Shown here piece after piece: positions 13,585 to 22,035 of a stretch of 25,114 nucleotides of DNA (position 1 is the first letter of the stretch; every line of letters starts with the position of its first letter). Both the position numbers and the translations under genes were made by a program. The DNA lies in contig CAIMNF010000520.1 of the NCBI GenBank assembly GCA_903842755.1, forward strand, positions 1 through 25,114. Direction: 5' to 3'. Under the pieces are notes generated by a model. That model was not told where the DNA came from and ran no database searches. It was given only the letters and a program-made list of their open reading frames with translations. This DNA is from Oligoflexia bacterium. GTDB taxonomy: Bacteria > Bdellovibrionota > UBA1018 > CAIMNF01.

Positions 13585-15822
13585 ATGTCTAATTTGTCCG
13601 CTCAATCCAGCTCTCAGTCTCGTTTTGACTCACTTCAAACCATCGTCGCTCGGAAACCGAAAACAGTTGAATCCCCAAAAGACGAAAAGGGAAATTTAAT
13701 TAAAGTTTCTGAGTTGTATGGCTCCAGTGTTTTTAGTTTAAAACAGATGCAACAAAAATTGCCGAGCGACATCTACAAGCGCCTAGTACAAACCACCCAA
13801 GCCGGGAAAAAACTGGACCAAGAGGTCGCAACGGTGGTTGCCCACGCGGTAAAGGAATGGGCGCTTGAGCACGGAGTGACCCATTTTTGTCACTGGTTCC
13901 AACCTCAAACCGGCTCAACAGCGGAAAAGCACGATAGCTTTTTAACTTTAGATTCGAACAACAATGCCATTGAACGGTTTTCTGGCTCCCAATTGATTCA
14001 ATCCGAACCGGATGCTTCGAGCTTCCCTTCGGGCGGAATGAGAACGACCTTTGAAGCCCGTGGATACACCGCTTGGGATCCGACTTCACCCATCTTTATT
14101 TCAGACAGCGGAACAACAAAGACTCTATGCATTCCCTCTGTTTTCATTAGCTACCACGGAGACGCGCTTGACGAAAAAACAGGTCTCCTGCGGAGTAACG
14201 AAGTTCTCTCTGAACGCGCCTGTAAACTCCTGCACGTGATTGGGGATCAAGACGCTAAAATTGTGACTGCAACTCTTGGGCCCGAACAAGAATATTTTCT
14301 CATTGATCGCTCTCAATACGCCCTAAGACCTGATCTCATTTCCACCGGCAGAACGTTGGTCGGTGCAAGACCTCCAAAAGGACAGCAATTAGAAGATCAC
14401 TATTTCGGAAGTATTCCAGCTCGGGTGTTGGCCTTTATGGCGGACTTTGAGTTTGAGTTAGTGAAATTGGGCGTACCCGTAAAAACGCGCCATAACGAAG
14501 TGGCTCCAATGCAATTTGAAACCGCTCCGATTTTTGAAGAGGCAAACGTGGCCATTGACCACAACCAAATTACGATGGAAACCATTCGTCGCGTGGCGCG
14601 GAAGCACGATTTTGAGGCCCTTCTCCACGAGAAACCCTTTGCAGGAATTAACGGTAGCGGGAAGCACAACAATTGGTCGATGTCGATTACCAGCGCAGGA
14701 TCAGAGCTTCAAGGGGTAAACCTTCTTGATCCGGGCAAAACGCCTCACCAAAATTTGCGCTTCCTTTTATTCCTTTCTGCAACATTGAAAGGGGTCCATA
14801 AGCATGCAGGACTATTGCGCGCAGGGATTGCGTCTCCTGGAAATGATCATCGCTTAGGTGCAAACGAAGCGCCGCCTGCGATTATTTCAGTTTTCCTTGG
14901 AAACATGCTCGACAATATGCTGAATGAAATCGAAAAGGACACCCATAAGTCCCTCAACTATCAAGAAGCAGTCATTAAGCTTGGCGTAAGCAAACTTCCA
15001 ACCGTAATGAAGGACAACACGGACCGTAACCGAACCTCTCCATTTGCCTTTACCGGCAATAAGTTTGAGTTTCGCGCTGTCGGTGCGTCGGTTTCTTGTG
15101 CGTTTCCTGTAACCCTTGTGAATTGCGCGGTTGCCGATGGAATTTCAGAAGTGACTGCAATGCTTGAAGCGAAAATGAAGACGGCGAAGAGCAAAGAAGA
15201 AGCAATTTTTGATGTCATTAAAGAAGTCATCAAGGAAACGAAGGCCATTCGCTTTGAAGGAAACAATTATTCGGACGCCTGGGTAACCGAAGCCGAAAAG
15301 CGCGGACTTCCGCATCTTCGCACTACGCCCGAGGCACTCCATGAAATTATTAGTGAAAAGTCTAAAAAACTTCTTACAGGGCTTGGGGTATTTTCGGACG
15401 AGGAAGTGAAATCACGTTTTCATATCCGAATTGAAAACTACAACAAACGCCTTTTAATTGAAGGTGAATGCTTGCTCATGATGGTTGAAACTCAAATTCT
15501 CCCAGCGTGCTATCAATACTCGACGGTCCTTGCGGAAGGCATTGCGGCATCGAAGGCTGCTGGAGTAAATGCTCCACAAACTGAAGTATTGGCGAAGCTA
15601 AACCAAGTCATTGGTGCTGCTCAAGGGGAGCTAAAGAAGTTCGAACGAACCTTAGAAGCCATTAAATCATTAAGCAATGAAGAAGAAGCGGCAAAGAAAA
15701 TTGCCTCTGAATTGAAGCCGCTCATGGATGCTCTCCGCGTACAGTGCGACTTGCTTGAAAATATGGTTGCTGATAATTTCTGGCCGCTTCCTAAGTATCG
15801 CGAGATGTTGCTCTTAAGCTAA
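13585..15822 (+). CDS. glnN: Glutamine synthetase type III
   Basis: 745 residues, the length of GSIII enzymes, which are about 1.6 times larger than GSI and form dodecamers. It makes glutamine from glutamate, ammonia and ATP. GSIII signatures are clear: FPSGGMRTTFEARGYTAWD, GPEQEYFLID, NGSGKHNNWSM and TDRNRTSPFAFTGNKFEFR. Catalytic and metal-binding acidic residues occur in EQEYF, HNEVAPMQFE and the GKHNN loop. No adenylylation site of the GSI type is expected. No amt, glnB or ntr gene is nearby, so the gene appears to stand alone. It is followed by about 150 bases of structured DNA and a very strong terminator. Confidence 0.96.
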   Translation: MSNLSAQSSSQSRFDSLQTIVARKPKTVESPKDEKGNLIKVSELYGSSVFSLKQMQQKLPSDIYKRLVQTTQAGKKLDQEVATVVAHAVKEWALEHGVTHFCHWFQPQTGSTAEKHDSFLTLDSNNNAIERFSGSQLIQSEPDASSFPSGGMRTTFEARGYTAWDPTSPIFISDSGTTKTLCIPSVFISYHGDALDEKTGLLRSNEVLSERACKLLHVIGDQDAKIVTATLGPEQEYFLIDRSQYALRPDLISTGRTLVGARPPKGQQLEDHYFGSIPARVLAFMADFEFELVKLGVPVKTRHNEVAPMQFETAPIFEEANVAIDHNQITMETIRRVARKHDFEALLHEKPFAGINGSGKHNNWSMSITSAGSELQGVNLLDPGKTPHQNLRFLLFLSATLKGVHKHAGLLRAGIASPGNDHRLGANEAPPAIISVFLGNMLDNMLNEIEKDTHKSLNYQEAVIKLGVSKLPTVMKDNTDRNRTSPFAFTGNKFEFRAVGASVSCAFPVTLVNCAVADGISEVTAMLEAKMKTAKSKEEAIFDVIKEVIKETKAIRFEGNNYSDAWVTEAEKRGLPHLRTTPEALHEIISEKSKKLLTGLGVFSDEEVKSRFHIRIENYNKRLLIEGECLLMMVETQILPACYQYSTVLAEGIAASKAAGVNAPQTEVLAKLNQVIGAAQGELKKFERTLEAIKSLSNEEEAAKKIASELKPLMDALRVQCDLLENMVADNFWPLPKYREMLLLS

Positions 15823-15970
15823 GTGAATTAAGCTAAACTAAGCTTAAGTAAGATCAGCTAAACCAAGCTAGGCTGCCACGAGAGGAACAAGGAGCCTACC
15901 AAAGCGCGGTTGGCACGCGACCTTTTGTTTGGTCACGGTTTACGTCTAATTACAAACCGCTATTTGATCA
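15823..15970 (+). ncRNA. Structured 3' region of glnN; possible small RNA
   Basis: There is no open reading frame of note in these 148 bases. Folding by eye gives TAGGCT/AGCCTA (15869-15874 with 15893-15898), GCGGTT/AACCGC (15906-15911 with 15955-15960) enclosing GACC/GGTC (15919-15922 with 15931-15934), or alternatively CGGTTT/AAACCG (15936-15941 with 15954-15959). The strong terminator at 15971 follows directly. A chain of hairpins closing on an intrinsic terminator is the layout of many bacterial small RNAs, including those cut from mRNA 3' ends. It matches no RNA family I know, and the 3' UTR alone could explain it. Confidence 0.3.
15831..15869 (+). repeat. Direct 14-base repeats downstream of glnN
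   Basis: AGCTAAACTAAGCT at 15831-15844 recurs as AGCTAAACCAAGCT at 15856-15869, one mismatch, 25 bases apart start to start. Partial copies of the AAGCTAA core lie just upstream, including the final codons of glnN. A small local duplication is the simplest origin. Confidence 0.6.
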
Positions 15971-16010
15971 GGGGGAGAGAGTAAACAATACTCTCTCCCC
16001 CTTTAAATTT
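15971..16010 (+). terminator. Strong intrinsic terminator
   Basis: GGGGGAGAGAGT (15971-15982) pairs perfectly with ACTCTCTCCCCC (15990-16001), and one more A-T pair can close the loop to five bases (AACAA). The stem is followed by TTTAAATTTTATCT. On the plus strand this ends glnN or an RNA from its 3' region. On the minus strand the hairpin is followed by TGATCAAAT, which lacks a T run, so it is not an equally good terminator for the convergent glycosyltransferase gene. Confidence 0.9.
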
Positions 16011-16023
16011 TATCTAAATCGAA

Positions 16024-16875
16024 TTAGGTCTTTGTAATTCCATTTTTGCAGCGACAGTACTGGGTATCTAAAAGGAGACGCTGATACTGTTCCACATGGG
16101 CTTGGGTTTCTTCTAGTCGCTGATGATACAAATGCCACTGGACTGCATAGCCAATTTTGCCTCGAATGGGAATACGGCTATTCCTGACCCTGACAAAAAG
16201 GTCGCCATCCTCACCCCAATACGAACGGTAATCCTCGTTATAGCCGTTTACATCGAGGAGGGCTTGGGTCTGAATGGAGTAATTGGAACCCAATAAATCA
16301 TAAACTCGGTCGCGTTTGAAAAGCGTGGAAAAAAACGGAGGCAAATCGATGCGGAGCGATCGCAAACCGTGTTTAGTTTCTTTTTTTAAAATCGACTTTA
16401 AAAGCTTCAAACTAAGCCGAGAGGTAAATCCGTTTACGTTATCGACCGTCAATTGGGCCGTGAGCTGCTCCGATAAATCCACTCTGCGGCCCATAAACAA
16501 CAAGGGCTTGAATTGGTCTTTTGCATGCTCCCTAAAATGATCCTCAACAAACCGGGGGTGCAGAATCACATCATGATCAATACAAATCAGCACAGGGTAC
16601 CGCTGTGGATCGATTTGCTTAAAGACCGTGTTATTGATTTTAGCCTTTTGGTAGCCTTGGTCCGGGTGCCAAAAATGATAAATCATGAAATTTGATTTCT
16701 TCTTAAAATTTAAAATCAAATCCCGCGTCGAATCACCCGAACCATCGTCCGCAATGAATACATCAAAATGCGGATGCGTTTGGTTCAGAAGAGTGGTTAA
16801 ACACAGTTCTAAGCTTTTGGGATTATTATACGTGGTAATCACCACCGCAATGGTCGCGTTTCCCTGAATTTGCAT
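16024..16875 (-). CDS. Family 2 glycosyltransferase
   Basis: 283 residues from the ATG at 16875; an in-frame TTG four codons upstream is less likely. The GT-A fold is evident: AVVITTYNNPKSLELCL, IADDGSGDSTRD (nucleotide-sugar binding) and ICIDHDVILH with the metal-binding DxD-type motif DHD at 100-102. The C-terminal part has GYNEDY (211-216) and WGEDGD (220-225), as in GT2 enzymes with a galactosyltransferase-like C-terminal region, where the ED pair includes the general base. No membrane helix is present, so it acts at the cytoplasmic face, probably on LPS or another surface glycan; the sugar is unknown. It lies 16 bases after the carboxypeptidase gene and likely shares its promoter. It converges on glnN. 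Confidence 0.87.
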   Translation of the reverse strand: MQIQGNATIAVVITTYNNPKSLELCLTTLLNQTHPHFDVFIADDGSGDSTRDLILNFKKKSNFMIYHFWHPDQGYQKAKINNTVFKQIDPQRYPVLICIDHDVILHPRFVEDHFREHAKDQFKPLLFMGRRVDLSEQLTAQLTVDNVNGFTSRLSLKLLKSILKKETKHGLRSLRIDLPPFFSTLFKRDRVYDLLGSNYSIQTQALLDVNGYNEDYRSYWGEDGDLFVRVRNSRIPIRGKIGYAVQWHLYHQRLEETQAHVEQYQRLLLDTQYCRCKNGITKT

Positions 16876-16891
16876 GAATCCCAACAATGTA

Positions 16892-18025
16892 CTAAAGCTG
16901 ATTCATTTCTTCAATGAGTCCAAGCAACGAATCACGATTCAATTGGTAGGATTGATCGACAGTCGAAAAGCTTGGCCATTTGGTTTGGGTGAGTTCAATG
17001 GTTAATTGGATGTCATTATAGTAATGGTAGCTCCAATCCTGCATTCCGCCCAACACTTGGTACCACTGAAAGCCATTGGTAATTCCGTGCTCAAATTGCG
17101 TAGACTGATAAATATAAGGGACTTTTTCCGCATAATCTAAACTGATTTTTTTTACAAAATCATCCAACGGAAACGCAGCCTCTTGGGCATCCCAGGGATA
17201 ATTCACGACTTCAGAACCCCCATGAAAATTGGCGGATAACTTAAAGTGGTGGGTCGCTTGGAAATTCATGATGGCTTGGATCTCGGGCTCTCGTTGATTC
17301 GGAGTATTTTCGTTATCCTGTGTCGTAAAATCAGGAAAAGATCGGTTTAAGTCTACACCGTTTGCATTAAAGCGAGTCCGCGCGGCAGCGCCGTCGGGAT
17401 TCATCGAAGGCAAAATGTAAATTTGGTAATGGTCCATCAGGGAAGTGATTCGCGGATCACTGCCATAGTGAGCGGTCAGGTCTTCGATCAGCTTTACCAT
17501 CAGCTCCCGCCCCACGATCTCGTCTCCGTGCATATTGGCAATATACTTGAACTCTGGTAAAGATGAATCGTCGGGCTTTGCCGTCAATCGTGCAAACATC
17601 AGCGAACGATGTTGGACAGATTTTCCAATTTCGATCGTCGTCATCAGCTTTGGGTATTTTGCATGAAGCTCAAGCAAGCGCGCGACCGTTTGCTCGGGGC
17701 TAGGGTAATCTTGCGAATTTTTTTGGCTGACTTCCACCACAACCGGAACAAAATTCAAATGCCGCACTTTTAAGAGCGTAAGTAAATTTTTCGATCCATA
17801 AATTTCATAACCGAGCGAACTGACGTGATCGACAATCAGCTCAGGGTACTCGCTCACCAATCGCTTTAGTTTTGCTTTGTCTGGATCAACGACCTGAACG
17901 TGAACGGGATAGCGCGTGTAAGCGGATTGGGCAAAAACCTCGGCCGAACAAAATCCAATTAAAACGAAAACGACTAAAGTTTTGACGATTGCTGAAGTTT
18001 TGACGAATGCGAAAGTATTTTTCAC
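16892..18025 (-). CDS. Exported M14 zinc metallocarboxypeptidase
   Basis: 377 residues from a GTG at 18025, chosen because GGAGG sits seven bases upstream and the product then begins with a proper signal peptide (KNTFAFVKTSAIVK... GFCSAEVFA). The M14 zinc site is complete: NMHGDE gives His166 and Glu169, and SANFHGG gives His268. Substrate motifs MNPDGAA and NGVDLNRSFPD are present, and the catalytic Glu is Glu344 in LTIELTQ. The sequence resembles the carboxypeptidase N/E/D (M14B) branch but lacks the C-terminal transthyretin-like domain. A propeptide-like region of about 70 residues precedes the catalytic domain. It would remove C-terminal residues from peptides outside the cytoplasm. The next gene is a glycosyltransferase with no obvious link. 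Confidence 0.9.
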   Translation of the reverse strand: MKNTFAFVKTSAIVKTLVVFVLIGFCSAEVFAQSAYTRYPVHVQVVDPDKAKLKRLVSEYPELIVDHVSSLGYEIYGSKNLLTLLKVRHLNFVPVVVEVSQKNSQDYPSPEQTVARLLELHAKYPKLMTTIEIGKSVQHRSLMFARLTAKPDDSSLPEFKYIANMHGDEIVGRELMVKLIEDLTAHYGSDPRITSLMDHYQIYILPSMNPDGAAARTRFNANGVDLNRSFPDFTTQDNENTPNQREPEIQAIMNFQATHHFKLSANFHGGSEVVNYPWDAQEAAFPLDDFVKKISLDYAEKVPYIYQSTQFEHGITNGFQWYQVLGGMQDWSYHYYNDIQLTIELTQTKWPSFSTVDQSYQLNRDSLLGLIEEMNQL

Positions 18026-18032
18026 GGATAAT

Positions 18033-18037
18033 CCTCC
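18033..18037 (-). promoter_or_regulatory. Shine-Dalgarno site deciding the GTG start of the carboxypeptidase
   Basis: GGAGG on the minus strand within CAGGGAGGATTATCC, seven bases before the GTG ending at 18025. It selects the GTG over a longer reading with a TTG at 18058. Confidence 0.8.
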
Positions 18038-18065
18038 CTGCGGACGTTGTTTTTGCACTTTCTAA

Positions 18066-18094
18066 ATTATGGCGGAACGGATTAATAATGTCGA
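18066..18094 (-). promoter_or_regulatory. Sigma70-type promoter for the carboxypeptidase and GT2 genes
   Basis: Minus strand: TCGACA at 18094-18089 (five of six matches to TTGACA) and CATAAT at 18071-18066 (five of six to TATAAT), separated by exactly 17 bases. Transcription would begin near 18058, giving a leader of about 35 bases that contains the GGAGG site. It lies in the 129-base gap after the ArnT-like gene, so the last two genes of the cluster can be expressed independently of the upstream four. Confidence 0.65.
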
Positions 18095-18154
18095 AATTTT
18101 TTTATTCCCTCTTTGTAGATCGTCGATTGACCAGGGGACCAAACCAGCTAATTT

Positions 18155-19708
18155 TTACATTGTTTTTTGGCAAAGCCGAAAGTGTCGCAACGAGGCCTCA
18201 TCAAAGCGCCCCTGAAGCTCCTTTACCTTAATTTTCCGTTTGAGACGTGGCCAGTCTGTGCACGTTGCGGAGCTTGCCACTTGATTCTGTTCGTCATTCA
18301 AGATCACTAAGCCATTGTTTTCTAGGATTTGATTCATCTCCGTAAACGAGAAAACGGTCTCGATCTCTATTCCCAAAGCCGAGGAAATCAACCCATACTC
18401 ATGCCACACATCTTTTTTTTGAACGAAGTAGGCAATCCGGCTCGGATGATTGTGCTCCACAAAAGTGCGAAGATCCTTAAGCTCTCCTTCTCCGATCTCG
18501 ATTGCACTGAGGCGAATCAAATTAACCAAGATCAAACTTATTATCCCTACGCCAAGACCGGTTCCTAAAAAGTGCGCAAAACCCCAAAGCAAAAATGCAA
18601 AAAAACAGGAAAAATAGAGGGTGCTTGAAATCCAATTCTGAATGTACAGAAAACTTAATCCGGCCAAAAAGGCAACGCCAAGCACAGCGACCAAAACTTT
18701 GCCCCACCGAGAAATTTTAAATTCGAAATTTCTCCCCAAAGTCCGAACGACCACCAGCGCAACCATCGGCGTAAGCAAATAAAGGTAAGTGTTTACGCGA
18801 TAAGGGAAGAAGGTAAAAAACAACGCGGGAAGGGCGCTATACGAAAGGACAAATTTGCCAAATGGTTCTTCCAATTTTTTAATCCACGGAACTTTACGAA
18901 AATGAGCCGCAAAGCTTACGACTGCAAGAATCAACCAGGGAAAAAGAGTGTAGAGAAACTCGCCCCAAAGCGACCAAGGTGAGCTATGATTACCTCCCGC
19001 CTTTTCAAAGTTTTCTTGCTGGAAAAATACCGCCAAAATTTGCTTTTCATGGGTGCGAGCGGCTAAGTAAAACCACAGTAAACCTACTCCCATCCCCCAC
19101 AGCCGGGAAAAAAGATATTGGGCCGAAAATAGACTCCTCGTGTTCCGATGAAGGAAACGGTACATGAGTTCGCTCACTACCCAAAGGACCGGATAGAGAG
19201 GCCCCTTAATCCATGCCATGATTCCAACCACAGTCATCCCCAAATACGTTCTTTGCTTTAATGCGAGATACCAGGCGAATAAGTAAAATAAGACGATCCA
19301 AATTTCCATCTGGGCGGTCGTTCCGTAGGTCATCGTTCCCAAGGTCGCCGAAAAGAACAGTGCAACTGCGTTACCCTTTTCATTGAAAAAATGTTCAAAA
19401 ATTTTCTGAGCCACGAGCGCAGTACCAAGCAACGCCAATACCGAAGGAAAGAAGGCCCCAAAATTGTTAAACCCAAAGAGATTCCAGCCCAGGATGGTCA
19501 TCCAGTATTCAAACGGCGGCTTTAGAAAGTTTGGCTCATGAAAAAGGGTCGGAATAATCCACTCGTGGGCTTTGCGCATTTCCATCGCAATCGAAAGGTA
19601 AGTTTTCTGATCTCCCGTTAATGGAATGCTGTATCGCCACAGCCCTATCGAATAAAAAACGCCAATCAAAGGTAACAAAAGAGGGGACATGACCCCACGA
19701 TTCATCAT
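18155..19708 (-). CDS. ArnT-like GT-C glycosyltransferase (GT39/GT83 type)
   Basis: 517 residues with about 11-12 hydrophobic segments. The first periplasmic loop, GDQKTYLSIAMEMRKAHEW followed by EPNFLKPPFEYW, closely follows the ArnT/PMT pattern 'DE.RYA..A.EM...GDW..P...G.P.F.KPPL.YW', with Asp33 at the catalytic position and KPP at 63-65. Such enzymes move a sugar from polyprenyl phosphate to lipid A, glycan or protein on the outer face of the inner membrane. The C-terminal 110 residues are a soluble tail. Its ATG overlaps the stop of the RCC1 lipoprotein gene (ATGA), so the two are translationally coupled and probably functionally linked; the RCC1 protein could be its substrate or partner. 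The sugar and acceptor are unknown. Confidence 0.83.
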   Translation of the reverse strand: MMNRGVMSPLLLPLIGVFYSIGLWRYSIPLTGDQKTYLSIAMEMRKAHEWIIPTLFHEPNFLKPPFEYWMTILGWNLFGFNNFGAFFPSVLALLGTALVAQKIFEHFFNEKGNAVALFFSATLGTMTYGTTAQMEIWIVLFYLFAWYLALKQRTYLGMTVVGIMAWIKGPLYPVLWVVSELMYRFLHRNTRSLFSAQYLFSRLWGMGVGLLWFYLAARTHEKQILAVFFQQENFEKAGGNHSSPWSLWGEFLYTLFPWLILAVVSFAAHFRKVPWIKKLEEPFGKFVLSYSALPALFFTFFPYRVNTYLYLLTPMVALVVVRTLGRNFEFKISRWGKVLVAVLGVAFLAGLSFLYIQNWISSTLYFSCFFAFLLWGFAHFLGTGLGVGIISLILVNLIRLSAIEIGEGELKDLRTFVEHNHPSRIAYFVQKKDVWHEYGLISSALGIEIETVFSFTEMNQILENNGLVILNDEQNQVASSATCTDWPRLKRKIKVKELQGRFDEASLRHFRLCQKTM

Positions 19709-22035
19709 AGAGGGTATTCTATAGGATCAAACGAATTTGCAGCACCAAAAAATTGCTGCCCAAAGCAAAACAAGGAGGCTTCTTCCAAGGTACTCACGCA
19801 CGTATAATGATCGCCCGCGCTAATCCGCGATATTTTTCTTAGCGCTTCGTTCTTAAAATTTACTTTTACCGGTTTAGCCGCGTCTTTTAGCCCTTTGACT
19901 CCCAATTGACCGAATTCGTTAGAGCCCCAACAATAGACTTTCCCCTCTTCATCTAAGGCACAGAAATGCTCTTTTCCGCGCGCAATCAGCAGAATTTTCT
20001 TTAAAGGATGACCCTCTTGATCGGTCAATGGCTCTAAGTTCAAAGAATCTAATTTACCATTAAAGTTACTGGTGCAGTAAGCGGAACGGTCGGCTCCGTG
20101 CACTCCGCATACTTGATAATCATTCAGGGTCACCTGTATAAAATCTGCGGAAGGTTTGTTCGAATAAGGGATAATTTTTGAATAAAGCCAGTGATCCCCC
20201 TTCCAATCTCCCCAACACGCAATAGACCCACTTTCTTGTTTCAGTGCACAATTAAAATCGCCGTTCGAGCGCATTTGCCAAATGTCGGTCAATGGCTTTT
20301 TATGTTCATCGATTACTTCCCCAAATTTTGCCGTGACATTTTCGCCAATTCCTAACTGCCCTTTTGCTCCGTCTCCCATGCAATCCACATGCTGCTCCGA
20401 ATTGACTACGCAAAGATGACTTTTACCAACCACAACCGCAACCGCTCCCTTATAGGGAGCGATGTCCCGCTTCACATCCTCAATTGTAAAACTATTGATT
20501 TCATTTTTTTGATTAATGTTATCGATCTCTTTTTCGCCGAAGCAGGCGACTTCTTGATTTTCGCCGTGAACCAAACAGGTCCTGCTTCCAAAAACATCAA
20601 GGGAAGTCACCTTGTTTACGGGTTTAAGGAGCCGATTTAAGACTTGTCCTGCTACGTTTCTGCTCCCCAGTTGGCCAAACTGATTTAAGCCAAAGCAAAA
20701 CAGCTTTTGATTCAAGTCAATTGCGCAGGTGTGATCACTCCCAATTGCAATTTTAGAAATTCCCCCTAAGAGCTCGCCATTGACATCCAACACGCGAACT
20801 GGATAAGGAGAGATCACTTTTTCACTACCCAAAATGCCATCTGCTCCGTTGCCCCAACAAAAAACTTCATCGCGAGACGAAATAATACAGGTCCGATCCG
20901 TACCTGCCGCAAGATCGCGCACCCCTTTTAGAGTAAGATTATTTGAACCTAGGGCCACTTGCTCCGGCAGCCCCCGGATGGACGTGTTTCCGAGTTGGCC
21001 AAACCGATTATCGCCCCAACAATAGACTGTTTTTTCATCCCGATGTAAGGCACAGGCATGTTTGTCGCCCACTGCAAGAGCATCAATTTTGGTCAAAGCC
21101 GTTTCGACCGGGTAGCTCACTTCCACTAAGTTAGCTTTGGTTGTGCCAGCTCCGTTCGTTTGCGAACCGAGTTGCCCCATATCGTTGATTCCCCAACAAT
21201 ACACCTGAGACGATTTTCCCAAGGCACAAGCAAATCCTCGGCCGACTCCGATGGCTTTAATCTGTGACAAATTTCCGATGGCACCCGACATCTCGATGCC
21301 CTCGGGAACCCAATTCAGCTTACGTGTGGAGCCAAACCGCTCACCAAAGCAAAATGCTTCTCTGGCTTCTTTCGCAATTACACACGTACTGTTGGCTCCG
21401 GCTACAATTTCTTGAATTCCAGAAAATGGTTTTAAGCTTCGCTCATTGTCCAAGACCGTTTTCAAACCTACCCCTTGGAGGGAAGGGTTTCCGATTTGTC
21501 CAAACGTATTATCGCCCCAACAAACGGCTTTCCCACTTTTTAGGAGTGCGCAGGCGTGACTCTCGCCAGCCGTAATTTGCTTTGCATCTAAGAGTTGAGC
21601 GTTGCCATTATCTGCATCCAGGACGGGGAGTGGATCGACACTTGCCGCGGCGCTAAGATTCCCAAGTTGCCCGCGATCATTTCTCCCAAAACAAAAAACT
21701 TCGTTCTTTTCGCCCACGATGGCACACGAAAAGCCGCGTCCCATTGCAATTTGTTTTACTTCTTTAAGACTGTTCACCGGCAGCCCCTGAAAGCGCCCCA
21801 AGTTTCCCCTTGCGCCCGAGCCCAAACACCGCACCGTTCGATCACCCATGACCGAGCACGTGAGTTGATTGCCCGACATCATTTCATCAATTTCGAATGC
21901 GGACATGCTAAATCCCCCGCCACTACCGAAAACGGAAATGACGGCTCTAATTTCGGTGCATCCAGAAACGCACACGAGAGCAGCTATTAACATTGGAACC
22001 GAAGTCACACGTCCAATTCGTTTTAGCGATGCCAT
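19705..22035 (-). CDS. RCC1-repeat lipoprotein, double seven-bladed propeller
   Basis: 776 residues. Lipobox VSGC places the acylated residue at Cys26. After a short Gly/Ser-rich linker the whole protein is RCC1-like repeats of about 50 residues. I count 14 units by the pattern C(A/V)-hydrophobic-x(5-8)-C-(W/F)-G-x-N-x-x-G-Q-L-G, for example SHACALLKSGKAVCWGDN, GFACALGKSSQVYCWGIN and EHFCALDEEGKVYCWGSN. Fourteen fits two seven-bladed beta-propellers. Almost every repeat has a pair of cysteines bracketing a hairpin, consistent with disulfides in an oxidising compartment. Bacterial RCC1 proteins often serve as binding platforms; no enzyme motif is seen. The start overlaps the HAMP protein stop by 13 bases and the stop overlaps the glycosyltransferase start. 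Confidence 0.88.
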   Translation of the reverse strand: MASLKRIGRVTSVPMLIAALVCVSGCTEIRAVISVFGSGGGFSMSAFEIDEMMSGNQLTCSVMGDRTVRCLGSGARGNLGRFQGLPVNSLKEVKQIAMGRGFSCAIVGEKNEVFCFGRNDRGQLGNLSAAASVDPLPVLDADNGNAQLLDAKQITAGESHACALLKSGKAVCWGDNTFGQIGNPSLQGVGLKTVLDNERSLKPFSGIQEIVAGANSTCVIAKEAREAFCFGERFGSTRKLNWVPEGIEMSGAIGNLSQIKAIGVGRGFACALGKSSQVYCWGINDMGQLGSQTNGAGTTKANLVEVSYPVETALTKIDALAVGDKHACALHRDEKTVYCWGDNRFGQLGNTSIRGLPEQVALGSNNLTLKGVRDLAAGTDRTCIISSRDEVFCWGNGADGILGSEKVISPYPVRVLDVNGELLGGISKIAIGSDHTCAIDLNQKLFCFGLNQFGQLGSRNVAGQVLNRLLKPVNKVTSLDVFGSRTCLVHGENQEVACFGEKEIDNINQKNEINSFTIEDVKRDIAPYKGAVAVVVGKSHLCVVNSEQHVDCMGDGAKGQLGIGENVTAKFGEVIDEHKKPLTDIWQMRSNGDFNCALKQESGSIACWGDWKGDHWLYSKIIPYSNKPSADFIQVTLNDYQVCGVHGADRSAYCTSNFNGKLDSLNLEPLTDQEGHPLKKILLIARGKEHFCALDEEGKVYCWGSNEFGQLGVKGLKDAAKPVKVNFKNEALRKISRISAGDHYTCVSTLEEASLFCFGQQFFGAANSFDPIEYPL

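Noticed and set aside
21595..21990. 131-codon plus-strand open frame opposite the RCC1 gene
   Set aside because: Antisense to a clear repeat protein; cysteine- and arginine-rich nonsense composition and no ribosome binding site.
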